From: Qipengyuania gaetbuli
GTDB lineage: Bacteria; Pseudomonadota; Alphaproteobacteria; Sphingomonadales; Sphingomonadaceae
Direction: 5' to 3'
Length of the DNA stretch: 64,000 nt
NCBI RefSeq assembly: GCF_020524765.1
Contig: NZ_JAIVLR010000003.1
Coordinates: 62,001-126,000 of the forward strand
Part shown: piece after piece, positions 54,646 through 64,000 of the stretch
Numbering within the stretch: the stretch's first letter is position 1
Layout: every line of letters begins with the position of its first letter
The notes under the pieces: generated by a model
Told to the model about the DNA's origin: nothing
Database searches by the model: none
The model's input: the letters and a program-made list of their open reading frames with translations, nothing else
Program-made: the position numbers and the translations under genes

Positions 54646-55959
54646 ATGGCTACCCAGGCAAAAGATACCTCGCGCGACCCGATGGACCGTTTCTGGCACG
54701 ACACGCTGGCCGAAGCCGATCCGGAAATCCACGAGGCTATCCGCAAGGAACTCAAGCGGCAGCAGGACAAGATCGAGCTGATCGCGTCCGAGAACATCGC
54801 GTCCTCCGCAGTGCTGGAAGCAACCGGTTCGGTCTTCACCAACAAGTATGCCGAAGGCTATCCGGGTAAGCGCTATTACGGCGGCTGCGACTATGCCGAT
54901 GTCGTGGAAACGCTGGCAATTGAACGGGCCAAGCAATTGTTCGGATGCGGTTTTGCCAATGTGCAGCCCAACTCAGGCAGCCAGATGAACCAGGCCGTGT
55001 TCCTCGCTCTGCTGCAGCCGGGCGATACGTTCATGGGGCTCGACCTCAATTCCGGCGGCCACCTTACGCACGGCTCGCCCGTCAACATGAGCGGGAAGTG
55101 GTTCAACCCGGTCAGCTACGGCGTTCGCAAGGACGACGAACTGATCGACATGGACGAGGTCATGGCCACGGCGAAGGAGCACAAGCCCAAGCTGATCATC
55201 GCTGGCGGCACCGCCTATTCTCGCGTCTGGGACTGGGCCGCCTTCCGCAAGGTCGCTGACGAGGTCGGCGCCTACCTCATGGTCGACATGAGCCACATCT
55301 CTGGCCTGGTGGCCGGCGGAGCCCATCCCTCGCCCTTCCCGCACGCACATGTCGTGACCACGACGACCCACAAGTCGCTGCGCGGTCCGCGCTCGGGCGT
55401 GATCCTGTGGGACGACGAGGAACTGACCAAGCCGATCAACATGGCGGTCTTCCCCGGCATGCAGGGCGGCCCGCTGATGCATGTCGTCGCGGCCAAGGCG
55501 GTTGCATTCGGCGAAGCGCTCCGCCCCGACTTCAAGGATTACGCGCACCGCGTGGTCGAAAACGCCCGCGCGCTGGCCAAGAGCATCGAGGCGAATGGCC
55601 TGCGCGTCGTGTCCGGCGGCACGGACAACCATTCCATGCTGGTCGACCTCACCGCAAAGGACGTGACGGGCAAGGCGGCCGAAGCCGGGCTCGACCGGGC
55701 ATGGCTGACCTGCAACAAGAACGGCATCCCCTACGACACGCGCAGCCCCTTCGTGACCAGCGGCATCCGCCTCGGCACACCGGCGGGCACGACGCGCGGC
55801 TTCGGGCCCGCCGAATTCGAGCAGGTAGGCAAGCTCATCTGCGAAGTGGTAGAAGGCCTCTCCCGCAATGGCCCTGAAGGTGACGGCCAGGTGGAAGAGC
55901 AGGTTCGCGGCAAGGTCGCCGAACTCTGCGCCGCCTTCCCTGTCTATCCGGGCCGCTAA
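54646..55959 (+). CDS. glyA: Serine hydroxymethyltransferase
   Basis: A PLP enzyme that splits serine to glycine and loads tetrahydrofolate with a one-carbon unit. The 437 residues show [19 protein letters not shown], the [10 protein letters not shown] loop, the PLP lysine in [16 protein letters not shown] and [18 protein letters not shown] near the end. It begins immediately after rpiB and precedes a small membrane gene and nrdR, suggesting one transcript to trmJ. Confidence 0.98.
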   Translation: MATQAKDTSRDPMDRFWHDTLAEADPEIHEAIRKELKRQQDKIELIASENIASSAVLEATGSVFTNKYAEGYPGKRYYGGCDYADVVETLAIERAKQLFGCGFANVQPNSGSQMNQAVFLALLQPGDTFMGLDLNSGGHLTHGSPVNMSGKWFNPVSYGVRKDDELIDMDEVMATAKEHKPKLIIAGGTAYSRVWDWAAFRKVADEVGAYLMVDMSHISGLVAGGAHPSPFPHAHVVTTTTHKSLRGPRSGVILWDDEELTKPINMAVFPGMQGGPLMHVVAAKAVAFGEALRPDFKDYAHRVVENARALAKSIEANGLRVVSGGTDNHSMLVDLTAKDVTGKAAEAGLDRAWLTCNKNGIPYDTRSPFVTSGIRLGTPAGTTRGFGPAEFEQVGKLICEVVEGLSRNGPEGDGQVEEQVRGKVAELCAAFPVYPGR

Positions 55960-55970
55960 GGAGACACCCG

Positions 55971-56195
55971 ATGGAAGACCGCGAACCCGGACACCAGGAT
56001 CACGACCTCATTCCCGATGCGACGGAAGAGGTGAAGAGCATGGCCAAGCAGGGTCTCGACCATCCGTCGACCAAGCCGGTCCTCGTCGGTGCGGCCATCG
56101 GGGCGGTGGCCGGTGGGATCCTTCCCGTGGTGACTTGGCCCATCGGCCTCGTGGCCGGAGCCGGCATAGCTCTCTACAAACGACTAAGGCCCTAA
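55971..56195 (+). CDS. Small hypothetical membrane protein
   Basis: A 74-residue protein: acidic N-terminus (MEDREPGHQDHDLIPDATEEV) and one glycine-zipper-like hairpin or helix (about 37-66, LVGAAIGAVAGGILPVVTWPIGLVAGAGIAL) with a basic end (YKRLRP). AAGGAG precedes the ATG. Its stop is immediately followed by the nrdR ATG. I know no named family. Confidence 0.75.
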   Translation: MEDREPGHQDHDLIPDATEEVKSMAKQGLDHPSTKPVLVGAAIGAVAGGILPVVTWPIGLVAGAGIALYKRLRP

Positions 56196-56666
56196 ATGCG
56201 CTGTCCTTTTTGTGCCAATGACGACAGCCAAGTAAAGGATAGTCGTCCGACCGAGGATTCAACCTCGATCCGCCGCCGCCGCCAGTGCTCGAGCTGCGGC
56301 GCGCGCTTCACGACGTTCGAACGCGTCCAGCTGCGCGAAGTCACGGTGGTGAAATCCGGCGACCGGCGCGAAGCCTTCGACCGCAGCAAGCTGGAACAGT
56401 CCATCTCCCTAGCCTGCCGCAAACGCGATGTTTCGGCGGACCGTATCGACCGGCTCGTGTCGGGCATCCAGCGCCAGGTCGAAACCGCTGGCGAAGCCGA
56501 GGTAGCATCGCAGCGCATCGGCGAAATGGTGATGGACGGCCTGCGCCAGCTCGACAGCGTCGCCTATATACGGTTCGCCTCGGTCTATCGCGATTTCAGC
56601 GAAGCCCGCGATTTCGAGGAGTTCGCCAGTACCGTGCAGGAAGCCGCCGCCAATGAGCGAAGCTGA
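56196..56666 (+). CDS. nrdR: Transcriptional repressor NrdR
   Basis: NrdR represses ribonucleotide reductase genes according to ATP/dATP levels. The 156 residues hold a four-Cys zinc ribbon (CPFC and CSSC in [14 protein letters not shown]) followed by the ATP-cone domain ([20 protein letters not shown] onward). It overlaps trmJ by 14 bases. It follows glyA, a common place for nrdR. No nrd genes or NrdR boxes were identified in the window. Confidence 0.96.
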   Translation: MRCPFCANDDSQVKDSRPTEDSTSIRRRRQCSSCGARFTTFERVQLREVTVVKSGDRREAFDRSKLEQSISLACRKRDVSADRIDRLVSGIQRQVETAGEAEVASQRIGEMVMDGLRQLDSVAYIRFASVYRDFSEARDFEEFASTVQEAAANERS

Positions 56667-57384
56667 CCAGCGCAAACCGGTAATCGTCCTCGTCCGGCCC
56701 CAACTGGGCGAGAATATCGGCAAGGCGGTCCGCGCCATGCTCAATTTCGGGCTGGTGGAACTGCGCCTCGTGGAACCGCGCGACGGCTGGCCCAACCCCT
56801 CGGCAGGCCCGGCCGCAGCAGGCGCCGACGTGGTGCTCGACAAGGCGGAAGTGTTCGCTTCGACAGCCGAAGCCGTGGCCGATTGCGCGCACGTCTATGC
56901 GACGACCGTTCGCAAGCGCGGCGTGACCAAGCCCGTCTACACGCCCGAAGAGGCCGCCCGCGAAATGGCCGGAGCGGTGGGGCGCAGCGCGATCCTGTTC
57001 GGCCCTGAACGGTCAGGCCTCGAAACCGAGGACGTGGCCCTTGCCCGCGCCATCCTGACTGTCCCGATCAATCCCGACTTCGGCTCGCTCAACCTCGCGC
57101 AGGCCGTGATCCTGTGCGCCTACGAGTGGTCGAAACACGAAAGCCTCGTGCAGCCGACGCAGGAAGACCTCCTGCCCCCTGCGCCGCAGGACGAACTCGA
57201 AGGACTGATCGGCCATCTCGAAGGTATGCTGGAGCCCAAGGGCTACTTTCTTCCCGCCACACGCGCCGACGCCACGCGGCGCACGCTTCGCGGCGTACTT
57301 ACCAAGCCGGGCTGGAACCATCTCGAGGTGCGGACCCTGCGCGGCGTTTTGTCGAGCCTGGAACGTCGTTCAAAGAAAGACTGA
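56653..57384 (+). CDS. trmJ: tRNA (cytidine/uridine-2'-O-)-methyltransferase TrmJ
   Basis: A SPOUT-class methyltransferase expected to modify position 32 of tRNA anticodon loops. The 243 residues show the N-terminal [23 protein letters not shown], the knot region [20 protein letters not shown] and [22 protein letters not shown], then a C-terminal helical extension typical of TrmJ rather than TrmH. It begins within the end of nrdR. Confidence 0.92.
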   Translation: MSEADQRKPVIVLVRPQLGENIGKAVRAMLNFGLVELRLVEPRDGWPNPSAGPAAAGADVVLDKAEVFASTAEAVADCAHVYATTVRKRGVTKPVYTPEEAAREMAGAVGRSAILFGPERSGLETEDVALARAILTVPINPDFGSLNLAQAVILCAYEWSKHESLVQPTQEDLLPPAPQDELEGLIGHLEGMLEPKGYFLPATRADATRRTLRGVLTKPGWNHLEVRTLRGVLSSLERRSKKD

Positions 57385-57451
57385 TCGTTTTCGGGAAAAT
57401 GGGCGCCATCGCTGACACCGCTCGAATCCCCTGTATTTTAAGGACTTCCCC

Positions 57452-57712
57452 ATGCGTATCGCCCTGACTGCACTTTCCGTCCTCGCGCTTTCGGCTCCGC
57501 TGGCCGCGCAGGATCACTCGCACCACGGCGACCACGCGACGACCGAAGCCAAGCAGGAAGCTGCAAAGGCCGAGAAGAAGAAGCAGAAGAAGATCTGCAA
57601 GAACGTCGGCAACATGGGCACGCGCTTCTCGGAAAAGGTCTGCCTGACCGAAGCCGAATGGGAAGCCGAACGCCGCGCGACGCAGGACGGCATCCGCGAC
57701 GCCAAGCGCTGA
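57452..57712 (+). CDS. Small exported His-rich, two-Cys protein
   Basis: An 86-residue protein with a Sec signal (MRIALTALSVLALSAPLAAQ), then DHSHHGDH, a His cluster that could bind metal, a Lys-rich stretch, and CKNVGNMGTRFSEKVCLTEAEWEAERR with two cysteines. Proteins with the C-x-GTR-x-C-x-EW pattern are common in Sphingomonadales and have no assigned role; the His cluster appears to be an added feature here. AAGGA lies 8 bases before the ATG. Confidence 0.78.
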   Translation: MRIALTALSVLALSAPLAAQDHSHHGDHATTEAKQEAAKAEKKKQKKICKNVGNMGTRFSEKVCLTEAEWEAERRATQDGIRDAKR

Positions 57713-57728
57713 GGAGGCGGCCTGCGCC

Positions 57729-58052
57729 TCAGCTGCGCAGGCGGTCCCACTCCTCGAGTTCGTAGGCGATCGAGGTTTCGACCAGCTCTTCCCAGATCTG
57801 CGCGATCTTTCCGGCGGGAAGGTCGCGCTTTTCCGCATCGAGACGGGCATTGGCGATCACTTCCGCCTTGCGCGCCTCGTCCCGCACGACATTGCGGTCC
57901 TGCTTGATGCGCGCAGCTGCACGCATGTAGCCGAACCGCCGGTCGAGCAGGGCCATCAGTTCGCGGTCCGTGCTGTCCACTCCTGCGCGCACTTCGCGCA
58001 TGTCGGTGCAGTCTTCGGGCAGCGTGATTTCAACGGGCTTGGTCGTGTCCAT
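57729..58052 (-). CDS. Chorismate mutase (AroQ class, PchB-like)
   Basis: A 107-residue all-helical domain, the length of AroQ chorismate mutases and isochorismate pyruvate lyases. LREVRAG-type opening ([23 protein letters not shown]), then RMAA-equivalent [15 protein letters not shown] with the catalytic Arg/Lys positions, and a final long helix. It would convert chorismate to prephenate for Phe/Tyr synthesis, though PchB-type lyase activity cannot be excluded. ATG 58052 is chosen over the longer open frame. It diverges from trpB. Confidence 0.85.
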   Translation of the reverse strand: MDTTKPVEITLPEDCTDMREVRAGVDSTDRELMALLDRRFGYMRAAARIKQDRNVVRDEARKAEVIANARLDAEKRDLPAGKIAQIWEELVETSIAYELEEWDRLRS

Positions 58053-58143
58053 GGGGGCGGCGCATGGCGAAGCCAGACGCGCTTGTCGAGGGCAAACCAA
58101 ACCCTCTCTCGACATAGCCCTTTTGCATCGTCATGGAGACCGC

Positions 58144-59358
58144 ATGGTTAGCCAGGCAAATACCTTTCGCAACATGCCGGACGAGCGCGGCCATTTCGGC
58201 GATTACGGTGGCCGTTATGTCGCCGAAACGCTGATGCCGCTCGTCCTCGATCTCGAACGCGAATACCGGGCGGCGCAGGCCGATCCGGAATTCCAGCGCC
58301 AATTCGACGATCTGCTCGAACATTACGTGGGCCGCCCCTCCCCGCTCTATTTCGCAGAGCGGCTGACAGAGGCGCTCGGCGGCGCGCAGGTCTGGTTCAA
58401 GCGAGACGAGCTGAACCACACGGGCGCGCACAAGATCAACAATTGCATCGGGCAGATCCTGCTCGCGATCCGCATGGGCAAGACGCGCATCATCGCGGAA
58501 ACCGGCGCCGGCCAGCACGGCGTGGCAACCGCCACGGTTTGCGCGCGCTTCGGCCTGCCCTGCGTGGTCTACATGGGCGCAGAAGACGTGCGGCGGCAGT
58601 CGCCCAACGTCTTCCGCATGAAGCTGCTCGGCGCAGAAGTCGTGCCCGTCACCAGTGGCCGGGGCACGCTGAAGGATGCGATGAACGAAGGGCTGCGCGA
58701 CTGGGTCGCGAACGTCCACGACACTTTCTACATCATCGGCACCGCAGCCGGCCCGCACCCCTATCCCGAGCTTGTCCGCGACTTCCAGAGCGTGATCGGC
58801 AAGGAAGCGCGCGCGCAGATGCTGGACCGCATCGGCCGCCTTCCCGACCTGCTGGTGGCAGCGATCGGCGGCGGGTCCAACGCGCTCGGCCTGTTCCACC
58901 CCTTCCTCGACGATCCGGACGTGAAGATGCTGGGCGTGGAAGCGGCAGGTTACGGCCTCGACGGCGACCAGCACGCGGCCAGCCTCCTCGGCGGCTTTCC
59001 CGGCGTGCTTCACGGCAACAAGACCTATCTGCTGCAGGACGACGACGGCCAAATCACTGAGGGCCACTCGATCAGCGCAGGCCTCGATTATCCGGGCATC
59101 GGGCCGGAACACGCCTGGCTCAAGGACATGGGCCGCGTGGAATACACCGCCATCACCGATGAAGAGGCGCTCGACGCGTTCCAGCTGCTCTGCCGCACGG
59201 AAGGCATCATTCCGGCGCTCGAACCTAGCCACGCCATCGCGGCGGTCGCCAAGCGCGCCAAGGAAATGCCGAAGGACAGCGTGATCCTCGCCAATTTGTG
59301 CGGACGCGGAGACAAGGACATCTTCACCGTCGCCGAGAGGCTTGGAGTGGAAATGTGA
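58144..59358 (+). CDS. trpB: Tryptophan synthase beta chain
   Basis: The PLP-dependent beta subunit joins indole and serine to make tryptophan. The 404 residues include [19 protein letters not shown], the PLP lysine in [27 protein letters not shown] and the phosphate loop [16 protein letters not shown] lies before ATG 58144. Normally trpF precedes it and trpA follows at once; here trpF is absent from the window and a low-GC gene separates it from trpA. Confidence 0.97.
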   Translation: MVSQANTFRNMPDERGHFGDYGGRYVAETLMPLVLDLEREYRAAQADPEFQRQFDDLLEHYVGRPSPLYFAERLTEALGGAQVWFKRDELNHTGAHKINNCIGQILLAIRMGKTRIIAETGAGQHGVATATVCARFGLPCVVYMGAEDVRRQSPNVFRMKLLGAEVVPVTSGRGTLKDAMNEGLRDWVANVHDTFYIIGTAAGPHPYPELVRDFQSVIGKEARAQMLDRIGRLPDLLVAAIGGGSNALGLFHPFLDDPDVKMLGVEAAGYGLDGDQHAASLLGGFPGVLHGNKTYLLQDDDGQITEGHSISAGLDYPGIGPEHAWLKDMGRVEYTAITDEEALDAFQLLCRTEGIIPALEPSHAIAAVAKRAKEMPKDSVILANLCGRGDKDIFTVAERLGVEM

Positions 59359-59374
59359 TTGGACAGCTTCGGAA

Positions 59375-59884
59375 ATGAATCCTTGGGGAAGACGGGCTTC
59401 CGAGACAGCACTAATTCTGCTGGTGGCCTATGGCGTCTTCGTGCTGATCCACGATGTTGCGACTCCTCCATTGGGTGGTCTCAGTGATCAGGAATTAGCT
59501 CAAATCGAGGATAGCAATTTCTGGAGTAATCTTATCGCCATAGCGCTCTTCAGCGCACCCGCTGTTTTCTGGCATATCACAGATTTTTGGCCTCACTCGC
59601 GTGCGCGACCCATGATTGTGTCTATCGTTCTTTCTTACAGAACGTTTGTTGGTGTTCTGATCCTCGGTCTAGTCGGTACCGCAGTCGTATTCTCCGGCTG
59701 GACTGAAAATTTCTACTGCCGCGATGCTGGGCCAAGCGCTGACGGGAAGTATTTCACTCTTTGCCATCCGCCACTTGCCTATGGGATTGAATTGCTCACC
59801 TTCTTGCCGATCCTCACGCTTGTCGGACTGGCAGTGGTTAAGGCTATTGTCGCAGTTTTCGATAAATTCATGAGTAAAAAATGA
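59375..59884 (+). CDS. Low-GC membrane protein inserted between trpB and trpA
   Basis: A 169-residue protein with about four membrane helices (roughly 10-27, 48-65, 80-105, 139-160) and two cysteines (NFYCRDAG, TLCHPP) in a loop. I recognise no family. Hand counting 59401-59700 gives about 152 G/C in 300 bases (51%), against about 67% in adjacent trpB sequence, and codon choice is clearly different. Its TGA overlaps the trpA ATG (ATGA), so it is translationally joined to the trp operon. Likely acquired by transfer; role unknown. Confidence 0.75.
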   Translation: MNPWGRRASETALILLVAYGVFVLIHDVATPPLGGLSDQELAQIEDSNFWSNLIAIALFSAPAVFWHITDFWPHSRARPMIVSIVLSYRTFVGVLILGLVGTAVVFSGWTENFYCRDAGPSADGKYFTLCHPPLAYGIELLTFLPILTLVGLAVVKAIVAVFDKFMSKK

Positions 59885-60672
59885 CCCGCCTCTCCAACGC
59901 CTTCAACAAGCCCAACCCCGCCCTCGTCTGCTTCATCACTGCAGGCGATGGCGATACAGCGGCCAATCTCGACGCGCTGGTCGAGGGCGGCGCGGACGTA
60001 ATCGAGCTCGGCATGCCATTCACCGATCCGATGGCGGACGGGCCGGCCATCCAGGCGGCGAACATCCGCTCGCTCAACGCGGGGACGACCACGGCCGACG
60101 TGCTGCGGATCGCGCGCAAGTTCCGCGACCGGCACCCCGAGGTTCCGCTCGTGCTCATGGGCTATGCCAACCCGATGATCCGGCGCGGTTCGGACTGGTT
60201 CGCCAAGGCGGCCAAGGATGCGGGTATCGACGGCGTGATCTGTGTCGACATCCCGCCCGAAGAAGACGATGCGCTGGGACCGTTCCTTCGCGATGCGGGC
60301 ATCTCCCCCATCCGCCTCGCCACGCCGACCACCGATGCGAAGCGCCTGCCTCAGGTCCTCGAAGGGTCGTCGGGCTTCCTTTACTACGTGGCCGTGGCCG
60401 GCATCACCGGCATGCAGCAAGCAGCAATCGAATCGATCGAAGCCAATGTGAGCCGCATCAAGCGATCCACCGACATCCCCGTGGCTGTCGGTTTCGGCGT
60501 CCGCACACCCGAACAGGCGGGTGACATCGCGCGTGTGGCAGACGGTGTGGTCGTGGGTTCCGCTTTGGTCGAACTCGTCGCGGAACACGAGGCGCAGGCA
60601 CCGGCAAAGCTGCGCGAACTCACCGCAGGGCTTGCCAAGGCGGTCCATTCGGCGGCAAGGGCCAGCGCATGA
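59881..60672 (+). CDS. trpA: Tryptophan synthase alpha chain
   Basis: The alpha subunit cleaves indole-glycerol phosphate to indole, which passes to TrpB. The 263 residues show [38 protein letters not shown] (catalytic Glu and Asp), LMGYANPM and [21 protein letters not shown] near the end. Its start overlaps the foreign-looking gene and its stop overlaps accD (ATGA). Confidence 0.97.
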   Translation: MTRLSNAFNKPNPALVCFITAGDGDTAANLDALVEGGADVIELGMPFTDPMADGPAIQAANIRSLNAGTTTADVLRIARKFRDRHPEVPLVLMGYANPMIRRGSDWFAKAAKDAGIDGVICVDIPPEEDDALGPFLRDAGISPIRLATPTTDAKRLPQVLEGSSGFLYYVAVAGITGMQQAAIESIEANVSRIKRSTDIPVAVGFGVRTPEQAGDIARVADGVVVGSALVELVAEHEAQAPAKLRELTAGLAKAVHSAARASA

Positions 60673-61520
60673 ACTGGTTCACCCGCGTCCGCAATTCGCT
60701 CACCTCGCTGTCTAAGCGCAGCACCGACAAGGATCTCTGGGTCAAATGCCCGAGCTGCCAGCAGATGGTGTTCGCTCAGGAATACCAGGAAAACGCCTTC
60801 GTCTGCCCCCGCTGCGACCACCACGGCCGCATCGGCGCTGACGAGCGGCTGGCACAGATCCTCGACGAAGGATTCGAGGTGCTTCCGATCCCCGACGTGA
60901 AGGAAGACCCGCTCAAGTTCCGCGATACGTCGAAGTATACAGACCGCCTCAAGAAGGCCCGCGCGAAGAGCCCGCACAAGGATGCCTTCCTTGTCGGTTC
61001 GGGCGCGATCGAGGGCAAGCCCGCGGTCGTCGGCGTGCAGGACTTCGGCTTCATGGGCGGATCGATGGGCATGGCCGTCGGCACTGCCTTCTGCCAGGGC
61101 GCCGAACGCGCGCTGACCCGTCATTGCCCCTACATCGTGGTGACCGCCGCAGGCGGTGCGCGCATGCAGGAAGGCATTCTCAGCCTGATGCAGATGCCCA
61201 AGGCGACCGTGATGACCCGCCGCCTCAAGGAAGCGGGCCTGCCCTATATCGTCGTGCTGACCGACCCGACCACGGGCGGTGTGACGGCAAGCTACGCCAT
61301 GCTCGGCGACGTGCACCTGGCGGAACCGGGCGCGCTGATCGGCTTTGCGGGCCAACGCGTGATCCAGGACACCATCCGCGAGCAATTGCCCGACGGTTTC
61401 CAGCGCGCCGAGTACCTGCACAAGCACGGCATGGTCGACATGGTGGTTCACCGCCACGACCTGCGCGATACGCTGGCGACGCTGATCGACTACCTCGCCC
61501 CTTCGGCTGAGGCAGCCTGA
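60669..61520 (+). CDS. accD: Acetyl-CoA carboxylase carboxyltransferase beta subunit
   Basis: AccD and AccA transfer carboxyl from biotin to acetyl-CoA in the first step of fatty acid synthesis. The 283 residues have an N-terminal zinc ribbon ([10 protein letters not shown] and [10 protein letters not shown], about 26-50) and the crotonase-like core with [15 protein letters not shown] and [34 protein letters not shown]. Coupled to trpA by overlap; folC follows nine bases later, the conserved alphaproteobacterial order. Confidence 0.97.
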   Translation: MNWFTRVRNSLTSLSKRSTDKDLWVKCPSCQQMVFAQEYQENAFVCPRCDHHGRIGADERLAQILDEGFEVLPIPDVKEDPLKFRDTSKYTDRLKKARAKSPHKDAFLVGSGAIEGKPAVVGVQDFGFMGGSMGMAVGTAFCQGAERALTRHCPYIVVTAAGGARMQEGILSLMQMPKATVMTRRLKEAGLPYIVVLTDPTTGGVTASYAMLGDVHLAEPGALIGFAGQRVIQDTIREQLPDGFQRAEYLHKHGMVDMVVHRHDLRDTLATLIDYLAPSAEAA

Positions 61521-61528
61521 CCCCTTCG

Positions 61529-62809
61529 ATGCGGGATTTCGCCCGCTCCGAAAGCCCGGCGGTGCAGGCCCAGCTCGACCGGCTGGGGCGGTTGAGCGTG
61601 CCCGACGGGCGCCTCGGCCTCGACACGATCCGCGCGCTGCTGGACCGCCTCGGCAATCCGCACCGCCGGTTGCCGCCGGTTTTCCACGTCGCCGGGACCA
61701 ACGGCAAGGGTTCGACCTGCGCCTTCCTGCGCGCCATGCTGGAAGCGGAGGGCTATAAGGTCCACGTCACCACCAGCCCGCATCTGGTGCGCTACAACGA
61801 GCGCATCCGCGTGGCGGGCGAACTGATCTCCGACGAGCGGCTCGCGGATCTACTGGCCGAGGTGCTGGATGCGGGCGAAGACCTCAGCCCCAGCTTTTTC
61901 GAAGTCACCATCGCCGCAGCCTTCCTGGAATTCGCGCGGGTTCCGGCGGATGCCTGCGTGGTCGAAGTCGGCCTAGGCGGACGCTTCGATGCGACCAATG
62001 TGCTCGAACCGGAGGTGCTCGCCGCTTGCGGCATCGCAGCGCTGGGCATCGACCACGAACGCTTCCTGCTCGCACCGGAGGACGGCGTTCCGACCGTGCC
62101 TATCGCGCGTATCGCCTTCGAGAAGGCCGGGATTGCCAAACCTGGCGTTCCGCTGGTCACGCTGGATGACAGTCACGTCGCGGCAGCCGAGCAGGCAATC
62201 AGGGATGTGGCAGAAGGCGTCGGAGCCCCGCTCCACATGGTCCGTTCCTTCGGCAATGGCAGCATTGGCAGTGATGCATCCGGCTATCCCGAACCCGGCC
62301 TTGGCGGCGCGCATCAGGAACGGAACGCAGCCCTCGCCAATGGCATGTTGCGCGCGCAAACGAGGCTGGCGATCGGCGAAGAGGCGATCAGAACCGGCAT
62401 CGAGACGGCCAGATGGCCCGCACGGATGCAGCGCCTGGGTACAGGCCCGCTGACCGCGCTTGTAGCGGGTCGAAAGGTCTGGCTGGATGGAGGCCACAAC
62501 CCCAGCGCCGGACTTGCTATTGCGGATGCCTTCTCCGGCCCGCTCCATCTCGTTTTGGGTATGCTGGACAACAAGGACCCGCGCTCGCTGCTAGATGCCC
62601 TGGGCGACCGGATCCGCTCGCTTGCGGTGGTCCCGATCCCGGGGCACGCGGCGCACGGGGTGGAGGCCTTCGGCAATGATGCGAAGAGGGCCGACGATGT
62701 GGTGGAGGCGCTCTCCGCCCTGCCGGCAGACGGCCATCCCGTGCTCATTGCAGGCTCGCTCTACCTCGCTGGCGAGGTCCTGCGCCTCAATGACGAATTG
62801 CCCGACTGA
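61529..62809 (+). CDS. folC: Folylpolyglutamate synthase / dihydrofolate synthase
   Basis: FolC joins glutamate to dihydropteroate or to folates. The 426 residues show the P-loop HVAGTNGKGSTCAFL (about 51-65), the Mur-ligase-type VEVGLGGRFDATNV and IDHERFL segments, and a C-terminal domain with WLDGGHNPSAG. Its TGA is directly followed by the TCA that is the reverse-strand stop of ampG (TGATCA). Confidence 0.95.
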   Translation: MRDFARSESPAVQAQLDRLGRLSVPDGRLGLDTIRALLDRLGNPHRRLPPVFHVAGTNGKGSTCAFLRAMLEAEGYKVHVTTSPHLVRYNERIRVAGELISDERLADLLAEVLDAGEDLSPSFFEVTIAAAFLEFARVPADACVVEVGLGGRFDATNVLEPEVLAACGIAALGIDHERFLLAPEDGVPTVPIARIAFEKAGIAKPGVPLVTLDDSHVAAAEQAIRDVAEGVGAPLHMVRSFGNGSIGSDASGYPEPGLGGAHQERNAALANGMLRAQTRLAIGEEAIRTGIETARWPARMQRLGTGPLTALVAGRKVWLDGGHNPSAGLAIADAFSGPLHLVLGMLDNKDPRSLLDALGDRIRSLAVVPIPGHAAHGVEAFGNDAKRADDVVEALSALPADGHPVLIAGSLYLAGEVLRLNDELPD

Positions 62810-64000
62810 TCACTCGGCCGGCAAGCGCTCCCCCGCTTCCGGCGCCACGATGCCCGCAGCCGCCTTGCCGCGGCTCTCGCGGTACCATTCGAAGCACACC
62901 AGCACGGCTGCCGCGAGGCCTATCCACGTCGTGAGGATAAAGACGTCGTAATAGCCCTGGTTCTCGATCATCTCGCCCAGCGCGCCGCGGCCAAGCGTGC
63001 CCACCAGCAGCGTCAGCGAGGACAGCAGCGCATATTGCACCGCGCTGAACTGCTTCGACACGATCGAGGATAGCCAGGCGATATAGGCCGCACCGGCGAT
63101 CCCGATGGCGAGGTTCTCAAACCCGATGGTGATGGTCAGCTTGGCAAGCTCCGCATCGCCGATCTCGGGTATCTGCATGATCATGTAGGTGAAGCCGATG
63201 GCATCGCTGAAGGCCTGCATGTTCGCACCGCCCACCGCCATGTCGGCGTAAAGCAGGTTGGTCAGCGCGGCGAGGACACCGCCGATCAGCAGGGTCGCCA
63301 TGCGCCCGATTGTCGTCAGCATGAAGCCGCCCAGTGCAAGGCCGAGGATGATCGCGCCAACGCCGAAGAACTTCGAGGCGAAGGCCACGTCGTCATTCGT
63401 GTACTCGAGTTCGCCGAGATAGAACGGATAGGCGAAGGTGCCCCAGATCGCGTCGCAGATGCGATAGGTGAGCACCACGGCGAGGATCAGCACAAGCGAC
63501 CAGCCCATCCGGCCCACGAACTCCACCAAAGGCAGCACCAGCGCGCGATAGAGATGGTCCATCGCATAGCCGCCGCCCGCCGCAGGTTCCTCGTCTTCGG
63601 TCAGCAAATGCCTGCCCCGCCGCTTCTGCGATGCCAGCCAGCCGGCAATGAGCGCAGGAAGGATAATCGTCGCAACGATGATCCACGGGCCGTAAGTCAG
63701 CGTGAATTCCGTGGGGTTCGGCCGGTCTTCCGGCGCGAAGGTCATCGACATGATCATGAAGGCCAGCACCGCGCCGATGGCGACCGCCCAGAGCAGTCCG
63801 ACGAGTGCCAGCGCCCGGCCACGCACGGCTGGCGATAGTTCGCCGGCCTTGCGCAGCGCGCGAACCTGCAACTCGCTTTCGGAAACGACGTCTTCCGCTT
63901 CCTCGGCGGCGTTCGGGGCCCACAGGCCGACAAACCCGACTGCCAGCAGGATTGCGCCCATCATCATATAGGTTTCGGGCCAGCCGATACGCGCGGCGAT
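62810..64000 (-). CDS. ampG: AmpG-family muropeptide MFS transporter, 5' end cut by window
   Basis: AmpG imports anhydromuropeptides released during wall turnover. Visible here are 397 codons, starting mid-frame at the window edge with RIGWPETYMMMGA, then at least eight membrane helices, a long charged insertion (about 20-45) and the conserved YRICDAIWGTFAYPFYLGELEYT region. The N-terminal helices lie outside the window. It faces folC. A role in beta-lactamase induction is known in enterobacteria but cannot be deduced here. Confidence 0.88.
   Translation of the reverse strand: MAARIGWPETYMMMGAILLAVGFVGLWAPNAAEEAEDVVSESELQVRALRKAGELSPAVRGRALALVGLLWAVAIGAVLAFMIMSMTFAPEDRPNPTEFTLTYGPWIIVATIILPALIAGWLASQKRRGRHLLTEDEEPAAGGGYAMDHLYRALVLPLVEFVGRMGWSLVLILAVVLTYRICDAIWGTFAYPFYLGELEYTNDDVAFASKFFGVGAIILGLALGGFMLTTIGRMATLLIGGVLAALTNLLYADMAVGGANMQAFSDAIGFTYMIMQIPEIGDAELAKLTITIGFENLAIGIAGAAYIAWLSSIVSKQFSAVQYALLSSLTLLVGTLGRGALGEMIENQGYYDVFILTTWIGLAAAVLVCFEWYRESRGKAAAGIVAPEAGERLPAE

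Noticed and set aside
57359..57389. GGAAC followed by CGTT at the trmJ end
   Set aside because: The spacer is 21 bp, outside the 16-17 bp accepted for EcfG promoters.

Overview
The window reads as a contiguous chromosomal segment of an alphaproteobacterium, most likely an Erythrobacteraceae-type member of the Sphingomonadales (Erythrobacter/Qipengyuania/Altererythrobacter-like). This is inferred from high GC, densely packed genes, UrcA and cistern-type PEP-CTERM proteins, an HWE-kinase/FAT-GUY regulator pair, EcfG-type promoters in place of RpoS, trpB/trpA/accD/folC order, and GlyQ/GlyS-type glycyl-tRNA synthetase. It is mostly housekeeping core. I see no insertion sequence, prophage, CRISPR array or rRNA operon, and one tRNA (Lys-CTT). 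Nearly every base is genic; only 2615-2961 exceeds 300 bp without a gene.

Layout. 1-2614: acyl-CoA dehydrogenase (cut by the left edge), its MerR-type regulator, and hisI. 2615-10377: comF, a methyltransferase, ppdK, glyS-glyQ. 10378-14560: an accessory block with urcA behind a large dyad, three small membrane proteins that share an Arg-(Asn-Ala)-Asp-Glu-aromatic motif around an XRE regulator, and two tandem TraB/GumN proteins. 14561-20732: rplY, pth and ychF, normally neighbours, here separated by an SDR, a PEP-CTERM protein and a TPR lipoprotein. 20749-24134: an NPP-type phosphodiesterase, an EcfG-driven DUF1206 protein, a glutaredoxin-MauE fusion behind a CsoR-like operator, and a MaoC hydratase. 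24136-32569: a lipoprotein and mutL diverging from mreB-mreC-mreD-mrdA-rodA, then tRNA-Lys. 32613-36488: riboflavin genes (an HTH-RibB-degenerate RibA fusion, then ribH) facing a lipocalin-like/phosphotransferase pair. 36575-41477: eno, an EcfG-linked yqjDEK-like envelope cluster, a DUF4170 protein, a GNAT protein and greA. 41592-46093: carA-carB. 46246-51358: yqeY, lipoprotein, dnaG, rpoD (a variant of the macromolecular synthesis operon). 51392-54132: methyltransferase and a two-component pair. 54207-57384: rpiB, glyA, small membrane protein, nrdR, trmJ. 57452-64000: small His-rich exported protein, chorismate mutase, trpB-(foreign-looking gene)-trpA-accD-folC, and ampG (cut by the right edge).

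How the parts connect. The most interesting threads are regulatory. Three exact EcfG promoters (GGAAC-N16/17-CGTT) precede stress/envelope genes, and the HWE-kinase/FAT-GUY pair belongs to families that feed the same general stress response. RibB carries its own DNA-binding-like domain next to a palindrome that almost touches its start codon, with no FMN riboswitch visible. A roughly 51% GC membrane gene sits precisely inside the trp operon. Several facing genes end in shared or abutting stop codons (CTAG, TGATCA).

Limits: function calls rest on motif recognition by eye, and promoter, operator and terminator calls on hand-aligned patterns. No database search was run.
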